From Actinotalea fermentans ATCC 43279 = JCM 9966 = DSM 3133 (GTDB taxonomy: Bacteria; Actinomycetota; Actinomycetes; Actinomycetales; Cellulomonadaceae): 38,367 nt of DNA. Shown here piece after piece: positions 32,762-38,367 of this stretch. Under the pieces are notes generated by a model that searched no databases, had not been told where the DNA came from, and saw nothing but the letters and a program-made list of their open reading frames with translations. Within the stretch, counting starts at the first letter, position 1. Each line of letters starts with the position of its first letter. The position numbers and the translations under genes are program-made. Where the stretch lies: NCBI GenBank assembly GCA_000767215.1, contig AXCX01000013.1:1-38367 (forward strand). Direction: 5' to 3'.

Positions 32762-32821
32762 CGACGCGGGGTTGAAGCGGAAGATGGCCGGGACCTCTCG
32801 ATATGCGACGCGGGGCGCCGT

Positions 32822-32848
32822 CGGCCTCCCGCGGAGCGCGGGAGGCCG
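32822..32848 (-). terminator. Hairpin between LplC-type permease and DUF624 gene
   Basis: A perfect 12-bp stem (CGGCCTCCCGCG and its complement) has a GAG loop, ten bases after the permease stop. It could end part of the transcript and lower DUF624 and GH120 expression, or protect the upstream mRNA. Confidence 0.7.
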
Positions 32849-32857
32849 AACGCGCCA

Positions 32858-33826
32858 TCAGCCCTTCACGGAGCCGATCATGAGACCGGACACGAAGTGC
32901 TTCTGCAGGAAAGGGTAGACGAGCAGGATCGGGACGGCCGCCACCATGGTGATCGCCGAACGCAGGGCGATCGGTGTGGTGAGCTGCCCACCGGCTCCCA
33001 CCGCGGCCTGGTTGGCCGCGGAGTTCGCGGAGTTCGCGCCGGCGTTCATCGAGCTCGCGAGAAGCTTCTGCAGCTCGTACTGCAGGGTGGTCAGCGCCGG
33101 GTCGCCCGAGTTGTACAGCAGCGTGTCCAGCCAGGCGTTCCAGCTGCCGACCGCCACGAACAGGCCGATCACGGCCAGCACGGGCTTGCACAGCGGCATG
33201 ATGATCTGCCACCACGTACGGAAGTCGCCCGCGCCGTCCATGCGTGCCGACTCGGTGATCTCCTCGGGGATCGACTTCATGTACGTGCGCAGGATGATCA
33301 GGTTGAACGCGCTGATCATCACCGGCACCCAGTAGGCCTGGAAGCTGTTCAGCATGCCCAGGTCCTTGATGAGCAGGTAGTTCGGGATCAGGCCGGCGTC
33401 GAAGTAGAGCGTCAGGACGAAGATCAGGGTGATCGGACGCCGGAAGATGAACTCCTTGCGGCTGAGCGCGAAGGCGAGCATCGAGGTGAAGAAGAGGTTC
33501 GTCGCCACCACGACCACGGTCTTCAGGGTGCTCATGATGAACGCCTGGTAGATCGTGTCCATGTTGAGGACGATCTCGTAGTTCCTCAGTGAGAAGACCC
33601 GGGGCCAGATGCCGATCCCGCCGCGGACGGCGTCCATGCCGTCGTTCAGGGAGATGGCGAGCGTGTTCAGCAGCGGGTAGACCATGATCACGGCGAGGGC
33701 CACGAGGAAGGTCGTGTTGAGCGACGTGAAGACGACCCGCTCGGTCGTCCACCGCCGTCGGCGGCGGGCGGGCCTGCCCTGTGCGGCGCTCGGCGCCAGA
33801 GGCTTCGCGACAGACGTGCTTGACAT
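32858..33826 (-). CDS. Carbohydrate ABC transporter permease, LplC/YtcP type
   Basis: The 322-residue protein has six membrane helices and the EAA-type loop ITESARMDGAGDFRTWWQII typical of the LplC/YtcP branch of CUT1 permeases. It also has the branch's ending, YPFLQKHFVSGLMIGSVKG. An insert rich in Ala/Asn/Gly (SSMNAGANSANSAANQAAVG) lies in the segment after LQYELQKLL, where relatives also carry a variable stretch. AGGAGGA precedes ATG 33826. It starts nine bases after the LplB-type stop and forms the channel with it. Confidence 0.93.
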   Translation of the reverse strand: MSSTSVAKPLAPSAAQGRPARRRRRWTTERVVFTSLNTTFLVALAVIMVYPLLNTLAISLNDGMDAVRGGIGIWPRVFSLRNYEIVLNMDTIYQAFIMSTLKTVVVVATNLFFTSMLAFALSRKEFIFRRPITLIFVLTLYFDAGLIPNYLLIKDLGMLNSFQAYWVPVMISAFNLIILRTYMKSIPEEITESARMDGAGDFRTWWQIIMPLCKPVLAVIGLFVAVGSWNAWLDTLLYNSGDPALTTLQYELQKLLASSMNAGANSANSAANQAAVGAGGQLTTPIALRSAITMVAAVPILLVYPFLQKHFVSGLMIGSVKG

Positions 33827-33835
33827 GAAGTCCTC

Positions 33836-34888
33836 CTAGACCAGCGTCTCTTGGTTGAGGCGCTTGGCAGCCGCGTTCGCCGAGCCGACCAAGATGATGG
33901 CGACGATCGTCTTGAAGATGCCCGCGACGACGGCGAGGCTGTAGTTGCCGAGCTGGTAGCCGTAGCGCAGCACGAAGACGTCGATGGTCTCGGCCTTCTC
34001 GGCGATCAGGCCGTTGCCGAGGAAGTACGGCAGCTCGAAGTTCGTGGACAGGATCCAGCCGCTGTTGATGATGAGCAGCACGACGATCGTGGGCCTGATC
34101 CCTGGGAGCGTGATGTTCCACATCTTGCGGTAGCGCCCGGCCCCGTCGACCTCGGCGGCCTCGTACTGGCTCGGGTCGATCGCGGTGATCGCAGCCAGGT
34201 AGAGGATCGTGTTCCAGCCCAGCTCCTTCCACAGGTTCGTCCCGGCGACGATCCCCCAGAAGTAGTTCGGCTCGGTCAGGAACAGGACCGGTTCGTCGAC
34301 GAGGCCCACGTTCATGAGGACCTGGTTGATGAACCCGCCGGAGGAGGGCATCGAGAGCGCCACCGAGGCCAGGCTCGCCACGATCACCCAGCTGAGGAAG
34401 TGGGGCATGTAGGTGATGTTCTGCAGGACTCGCTTGAACGGCAGGTTCTTGACCTCGTTCAGCAGCAGCGCGAGGACGATGGCCCCGACCGTCCCGACGA
34501 GCAGGGACAGGACAGACTGCCCCACCGTGTTGACCACGACCCGGCGGAACCGTTCACCGTTGACACCGGTGAACAGGTCGACGAAGTTCTCGAAGCCGAC
34601 CCACTCCTGGTTCCAGATGCTGCCGCGACCCGGCTTGTAGTCCTGGAAGGCGATCGACCAGCCGTAGACCGGGACGTACTTGAACAGGATCTGGTACATC
34701 AGCAGCGGGACGGCCATCAGGAGAAGGACCCGCTGCGCCTTGATCCTGTCCCACGTGATCTTGGGCTTCGGGTCCTTCGTCTTCTTCTTCCGGGCCTTGC
34801 CGCCTGGAGCACGCGAGCTGATCGCGGGCACCAGGGCCGGTTCGACATCGGAGGCGGTCACAACGGTGCTGACCGGGGCTTGCGTCAT
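33836..34888 (-). CDS. Carbohydrate ABC transporter permease, LplB/YteP type
   Basis: The 350-residue protein has a charged cytoplasmic N-terminus (GGKARKKKTKDPKPK), six helices and the EAA loop YEAAEVDGAGRYRKMWNITL of LplB-type permeases. VPVYGWSIAFQDYKPGRG is a family hallmark. I prefer ATG 34888, preceded by GAGG, over GTG 34924, which lies only nine bases from the base of a strong hairpin and lacks a ribosome binding site. It pairs with the LplC-type protein. No ATPase gene is in the operon, so a shared ATPase is assumed. Confidence 0.92.
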   Translation of the reverse strand: MTQAPVSTVVTASDVEPALVPAISSRAPGGKARKKKTKDPKPKITWDRIKAQRVLLLMAVPLLMYQILFKYVPVYGWSIAFQDYKPGRGSIWNQEWVGFENFVDLFTGVNGERFRRVVVNTVGQSVLSLLVGTVGAIVLALLLNEVKNLPFKRVLQNITYMPHFLSWVIVASLASVALSMPSSGGFINQVLMNVGLVDEPVLFLTEPNYFWGIVAGTNLWKELGWNTILYLAAITAIDPSQYEAAEVDGAGRYRKMWNITLPGIRPTIVVLLIINSGWILSTNFELPYFLGNGLIAEKAETIDVFVLRYGYQLGNYSLAVVAGIFKTIVAIILVGSANAAAKRLNQETLV

Positions 34889-34932
34889 CTGTCCAACCTC
34901 GCCGTCAGGAGCAGTGGTGGTCACCGGGAGCG

Positions 34933-34971
34933 GGTCGTGGTGGGGGGCGGTGTGCGCCCCCCACCACGACC
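34933..34971 (-). terminator. Strong hairpin between binding protein and permease genes
   Basis: A perfect 17-bp stem (GGTCGTGGTGGGGGGCG and its complement) has a GTGTG loop, 17 bases after the binding-protein stop. Such hairpins in sugar operons protect the binding-protein message from decay or partly terminate it, giving more binding protein than permease. Confidence 0.8.
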
Positions 34972-34987
34972 GGTCGCTCGCGGGCTG

Positions 34988-36703
34988 TTACCAGTTGGCG
35001 ATGCGGTCCTGGATACCGGCGTTGATCGCGTCCTCGTAGACCTGGACGTCGATCCGGCTGATGGCGTCGACGAAGGCTTCCCAGTTCGCGTCGAACTCAC
35101 CAGGGTCACCGGCGATGATCTTCGGCAGGTTCTGCACGCTGGCGTCGGTGATCTGCTGGTTGACCTGGTTGGCGTCGTCGGAGAGCGTGATGTTCCACGC
35201 CGGGTAGTACACGGGGTTCTCCGGCTGCGGGTTCATGAACTCGAGCCAGGTCTGCTTGCCGTACTGCTCCATGAAGCCGCGGTCGTACTCGGTCAGCGTC
35301 GCGAAGAACTCGGTGGGCTGGTCGTCGGGGCTGTAGGCGTTGCCGTCGGAGAACTGACCGTTGTGCTTGGGCAGCACGTCGAGCAGCGCGTCGAGACGGT
35401 TGGAGGCACGCCAGGTGAGGTCGCGGTAGTTGGCGCGCTGCTCCTCGGTGCGGGTGAACATGCCGTCGTCGCCGACCTCGTAGTCCTCGCCCGCGATGCC
35501 CCAGGAGAGCACCTTCTGCCAGGGCTCGCTGAGCATCAGGTCGAGGAACTTCAGCGCCGCCTCAGGCTGGTCGCTGGAGACGGAGACGCCGAATCCCTGG
35601 TTGGTGTTCATGACGGGGCGGTCGGCGTACCAGGGCTCGACGCCGTCGTAGACGGGCATCAGGGGCACGTAGGTGTACTCGTCCATGCCGGCGCTCTGCA
35701 GCGACTGGGTGGCGGTCTGGAAGTCCCAGCCCTGGTCGTGCATGCCGAGGACGGCGCCGGTGGCCAGCTTCGCGACGTACTGGTCGAACGTCAGGGTGAA
35801 GGACTCGGGGTCGACGAGACCTGCGGCGTACTGCTCGTTGAGGACCTCGTAGTAGTCCCGAGCGATGTCCTTGTCGGCGTAGATCTCCGCGTTGCCGTCC
35901 TCGTCGACGATCACGCCACCGTTGTTCGGCGAGCCTGCCAGCAGCGCCGGCGGGTTGGTCATGCCCCACTCACGGCCGGTCGACGCCAGGACCTCGAAGC
36001 CGACGGTCGGGATGCCGTTCGTCTCGGGGTTCGCCGCCGCGTAGTCCGCGATGAGCTCGAAGTAGCGGTCGAGCGTCATGTCGCTGAGGTCCGGGTAGCC
36101 GGCGTCCTCGAGCACACGCTTCTGGATCCAGAACGCGGGGCCGAAGTAGGTGCCGCCCGTGGGCTCGCCGTAGAAGCGGTTGTAGTTCGGGAAGATGTAC
36201 AGGCCGTCGTCGACCTCTCCGCCCGTGTAGCTCATCTTCTTGATGTCGTCCTCGACGTGCGTCGCGAGGTTCGGGTAGTCCCCGGTGGCCAGCATGTCGT
36301 CCAGGCGCAGCAGGGCGCCGCCCTCGAGGAGACGCATCTTCAGGTCGGTGGTGCCGATGAGGTCGGGGTAGTCGCCGCCCGCGAGCATGACGCCGATCTT
36401 CTGGTCGACGTTGTCCGGCGTGACGATCTCGTACTCGAGGGTGACGCCGAGCTGCTCCTTGAGCAGCTCGGTGATCTTGTTGTCGGCGGCCGGCGCCTGC
36501 TGCGCCGTCGTGATCCAGACCGAGAGCGTCGTCGGGTTGCTGGGGGTCAGCGTGCCCGACGCGTCCGCGAGATCGCCCTCGGGGATGACGGGCGCCGACG
36601 ACGGGCCGTCTTCGGCTTCGCCCGAGTCGCAGGCGGCGAGGCCCGCGGACATGACTGCTGCCACGAGGACAAGAGCGGACAACTTCCTTCTTGCGGTACG
36701 CAC
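34988..36703 (-). CDS. LplA-type extracellular sugar-binding lipoprotein
   Basis: The 571-residue protein starts with a lipoprotein signal: VRTARRKLSALVLVAAVMSA and lipobox LAAC, with Cys25 as the lipid anchor. An acidic linker follows. Its large size and segments such as TTLSVWITTAQQAPAADN, YDGVEPWYADRPVMNTNQGF and LTWRASNRLDALLDVL place it in the long LplA/YtcQ-like group of family 1 binding proteins. GTG 36703 fits a GGGAGAG ribosome binding site. It heads the right operon and probably captures xylo-oligosaccharides, judging from the GH120 enzyme. Its promoter carries a LacI-type operator. Confidence 0.92.
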   Translation of the reverse strand: MRTARRKLSALVLVAAVMSAGLAACDSGEAEDGPSSAPVIPEGDLADASGTLTPSNPTTLSVWITTAQQAPAADNKITELLKEQLGVTLEYEIVTPDNVDQKIGVMLAGGDYPDLIGTTDLKMRLLEGGALLRLDDMLATGDYPNLATHVEDDIKKMSYTGGEVDDGLYIFPNYNRFYGEPTGGTYFGPAFWIQKRVLEDAGYPDLSDMTLDRYFELIADYAAANPETNGIPTVGFEVLASTGREWGMTNPPALLAGSPNNGGVIVDEDGNAEIYADKDIARDYYEVLNEQYAAGLVDPESFTLTFDQYVAKLATGAVLGMHDQGWDFQTATQSLQSAGMDEYTYVPLMPVYDGVEPWYADRPVMNTNQGFGVSVSSDQPEAALKFLDLMLSEPWQKVLSWGIAGEDYEVGDDGMFTRTEEQRANYRDLTWRASNRLDALLDVLPKHNGQFSDGNAYSPDDQPTEFFATLTEYDRGFMEQYGKQTWLEFMNPQPENPVYYPAWNITLSDDANQVNQQITDASVQNLPKIIAGDPGEFDANWEAFVDAISRIDVQVYEDAINAGIQDRIANW

Positions 36704-36801
36704 CGAGGTCTCTCCCTTGAGATCAGTTCCGGTCGGCCTTGACTGGAACCTGTGCAAAGCGGACGCACGTTGGAGACCGGGCGTCCTCATCCCGGCGGGA
36801 T

Positions 36802-36840
36802 TTTAGCGTTAAAGTAGAGACGCCCTCGCGACGACGTCAA
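36802..36840 (-). promoter_or_regulatory. Promoter and LacI-type operator of the right sugar operon
   Basis: On the minus strand TTGACG (36835-36840) and TACTTT (36811-36816) are separated by 18 bp, about 100 bp before the binding-protein start. TTTAACGCTAAA (36802-36813), a CG-centred near-palindrome matching 10 of 12 positions, overlaps the -10 element. This is the usual form and place of a LacI-family operator. Binding by the regulator at 37160 is inferred. Confidence 0.65.
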
Positions 36841-37062
36841 GGCCTCGCGCATCTCGAAAAGGTCACGGCCGCGTCCGGGTGCGACCGTTCGGGTGCCGGA
36901 GGTACGGAGCGCCTGCACCTGCACCTCGACAGGCGGTGGTCCGGCGGACCCGCGAACCGGGGGTCGCCTCCGGGGGTGGGGTTCGCCCACCGGCTGGTTC
37001 GCGATCCGGCCGGCCCCGCCCACCTCTGCCCGGACGGAGATCGGGGTCTGGCGCTTCCGCGT
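36841..37062. other. Intergenic spacer between divergent right-operon promoters
   Basis: Together with the operators on either side this makes a 456-bp gap between the binding-protein and LacI starts. I see no gene here; both strands read as low-quality frames without motifs. Neither a riboswitch nor a small RNA could be supported. Confidence 0.55.
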
Positions 37063-37076
37063 TTTATCGATATATT
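37063..37076 (+). promoter_or_regulatory. Probable LacI autoregulatory operator
   Basis: TTTATCGATATA (37063-37074) contains the palindrome TATCGATA with a central CG, like the site at 36802. TATATT (37071-37076) is a likely -10 element facing the LacI gene, so the repressor would cover its own promoter. It is a rare AT-rich patch in very GC-rich DNA. Confidence 0.55.
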
Positions 37077-37159
37077 GAGCGCGCTCCGGCAGCGTGGCCG
37101 AGGCGCGTGGGTCGGCGGACTACGCTGGACCGGCGCGATGAGCGAGGAGAAGGACGCGC

Positions 37160-38161
37160 ATGGTGAGGATGGCGGACGTGGCCCGCGCGGCCGGCGTCTC
37201 GGTGATGACCGTGTCGAACGTCCTCAACGAGCGGCTTCCCGTCGGCGAGTCGACGCGCGCCCGCGTCATGGAGGCCGTCGAGGCCCTCGGGTACGAGGTC
37301 AACCTGACCGCGCGGCACCTGCGGGCCGGACGGACCGACACCGTCGCCTTCGTCGTTCCGAGCTTCCACGACTACTTCGGCGAGCTCGCCGACCAGGTCG
37401 CCCCGCTGGTCGAGGCGGAGGGCCGTCACCTCGTCCTCGAACGCACGAGCGCCAACGCGGAGCAGGAGATGGAGGCGCTGAGCGTCGCGCGGCTCCGGAT
37501 CTACGACGGCGTCCTGCTCTCCGTCGCCGGGCTCGACCTGGAGACGCTCGCACGGGTCCGCACCGCCAAGCCGATCGTGCTGCTGGGCGAGCGCGACGTT
37601 CCCGAGCACTTCAACCACGTGCGCCTGGCGAACGAGTCGGGCGCCCACCTCGCCACGGCACACATGATCGAGCGCGGATCGCGCCGCATCCTCGCGCTCG
37701 GGTGCTCGCCCGACGCCACGCACATGATGACGGACCGCCGCGTCGGGTGGGAGAACGCGTGCCACGAGGCCGGCCTCGCGGCCGATCCGGCCTACGTCGT
37801 GCCCGTCAGCGACTACACGTCCCTCGGTGGTCGCGAGGCGATGCTCAAGGTGATCGCCTCGGGGCTGCCCTTCGACGGGGTCTTCGCCGTCACCGACATC
37901 GTCGCGCTCGGGGCGCTGTCCGCCCTGGCGGACAGTGGGCTGCGCGTCCCCGGCGACGTCCAGCTCGCCGGCTTCGACAACCTCGACATGTCACGCTTCA
38001 TCCCTCCGGGCATCACGTCGGTCGACGTCAACCGCGAGGGCGTGGCCGAGGCGGCGGTCGGACTGCTGCACCGCCAGATGTCGGGCTGGACCGGTCCCGC
38101 CGAGCACGTCGTCGCACCCGTCCGCCTCGTGGTGCGTGGATCCACCCGGGGCGGCGCCTAG
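37160..38161 (+). CDS. LacI-family transcriptional repressor of the right sugar operon
   Basis: The 333-residue protein has the LacI helix-turn-helix (MADVARAAGVSVMTVSNVLN), hinge region (LTARHLRAGRTDTVAFVVP) and sugar-binding effector domain (FAVTDIVALGALSALADSG, QLAGFDNLDMSRFIPPGITS). ATG 37160 has a GAGGAGAAGGA ribosome binding site. It is divergent from the LplA-type binding-protein gene, with CG-centred operators next to both promoters. It likely represses both directions until a xylo-oligosaccharide or xylose binds. It is clearly distinct from the left LacI in both recognition helix and operator. Confidence 0.94.
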   Translation: MVRMADVARAAGVSVMTVSNVLNERLPVGESTRARVMEAVEALGYEVNLTARHLRAGRTDTVAFVVPSFHDYFGELADQVAPLVEAEGRHLVLERTSANAEQEMEALSVARLRIYDGVLLSVAGLDLETLARVRTAKPIVLLGERDVPEHFNHVRLANESGAHLATAHMIERGSRRILALGCSPDATHMMTDRRVGWENACHEAGLAADPAYVVPVSDYTSLGGREAMLKVIASGLPFDGVFAVTDIVALGALSALADSGLRVPGDVQLAGFDNLDMSRFIPPGITSVDVNREGVAEAAVGLLHRQMSGWTGPAEHVVAPVRLVVRGSTRGGA

Positions 38162-38178
38162 CCCGATCGGGAGCCGCG

Positions 38179-38223
38179 CGCTCGACGGCCGCACGCTCGA
38201 CGGCCGCCCGCTCGACGGCCGCA
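38179..38223. repeat. Three tandem 15-bp repeats
   Basis: The unit CGCTCGACGGCCGCA occurs three times in a row (38179, 38194, 38209) with one changed base in the middle copy. It lies between two convergent genes. Each unit contains a CGGCCG palindrome. Its role is unknown; slippage-prone DNA is the simple view. Confidence 0.75.
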
Positions 38224-38267
38224 CCCAGGCGACCGTCCACCGGCCCTGCACCCCTGCGCGACGCGCG

Positions 38268-38367
38268 TCACGCCTCGGGGTCCCGGGCCGGCGCGTGCAG
38301 GTCGAACCGCACGCCGAGCATCCTGATCGCGAAGCACAGGACGGCGCCGACGACCGCCGCGGGCGCG
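38268..38367 (-). CDS. Partial gene: C-terminus of a TRIC-type (UPF0126) channel
   Basis: The last 32 codons are visible on the minus strand; the gene runs off the right edge. They encode a final helix and tail (VVGAVLCFAIRMLGVRFDLH) like the end of the prokaryotic trimeric intracellular cation channel family (UPF0126, YicG-like). It is convergent with the LacI gene. Assignment rests on this short segment. Confidence 0.5.
   Translation of the reverse strand, partial: APAAVVGAVLCFAIRMLGVRFDLHAPARDPEA

Noticed and set aside
34889-34924. GTG 34924 as the start of the LplB-type permease
   Set aside because: It sits nine bases from the base of a 17-bp hairpin and lacks a ribosome binding site; ATG 34888 has a good one.
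33851-36742. A 963-codon open frame on the + strand
   Set aside because: It is antisense to the binding-protein and permease genes, is rich in Val/Gly/Arg, and has no family motif; it mirrors their codon bias.
1-38367. CRISPR array, complete insertion sequence or complete prophage
   Set aside because: No regularly spaced repeats, transposase, or phage structural genes were seen; only an integrase remnant is present.

Overview
The window is high-GC DNA with strong GC bias at third codon positions, many GTG starts and frequent ATGA or GTGA overlaps. The gene families point to a plant-biomass-degrading Actinobacterium. A Micrococcales genus close to Cellulomonas, Isoptericola or Cellulosimicrobium is my inference from gene content, not from a database comparison.

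Left sugar operon (1-8.1 kb): the window opens on the 3' end of an initiator-type tRNA and its terminator hairpin. A LacI repressor follows, then a lipoprotein sugar-binding protein, two ABC permeases, a GH39-like glycosidase and a GH2 glycosidase. The two hydrolases lack signal peptides, so imported oligosaccharides are probably cut in the cytoplasm. No ABC ATPase is present; a shared MsiK-type ATPase encoded elsewhere is the usual arrangement in this phylum. A 26-bp perfect palindrome is the likely operator.

Scarred region (8.1-11.2 kb): a stand-alone DeoR-type HTH, coding remnants, terminator hairpins, an HxlR/imine-reductase-like pair, and a tyrosine integrase remnant that carries a one-base insertion and is joined to an ArsR fragment.

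Accessory region (11.2-28.2 kb): an ECF sigma factor with a membrane partner; an aldo/keto reductase divergent from an HxlR regulator; a MerB-like protein; a TetR-esterase-SnoaL operon divergent from a three-gene RibD-like/ABM/Ddn-like operon across a layered operator; a second esterase; and a long minus-strand block encoding a histidine kinase, response regulator, FAD monooxygenase, membrane protein, multicopper oxidase and MMPL exporter. Two small membrane proteins diverge from the kinase. The region ends at a 41-nt fragment of the same tRNA, inside a perfect 34-bp hairpin. The two tRNA ends, 28.2 kb apart and with an integrase remnant between them, suggest a decayed integrative island or repeated insertion at one tRNA locus.

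Right sugar operon (30.1-38.2 kb, mostly minus strand): an LplA-type binding lipoprotein, LplB- and LplC-type permeases, a DUF624/YesL membrane protein and a GH120-type beta-xylosidase, with a divergent LacI regulator. CG-centred operators overlap the probable promoters. Strong hairpins after the binding-protein gene and after the second permease gene probably set expression ratios. With the left operon, this suggests two separately regulated uptake and intracellular cleavage routes for hemicellulose oligosaccharides. A partial TRIC-type channel gene lies at the right edge.
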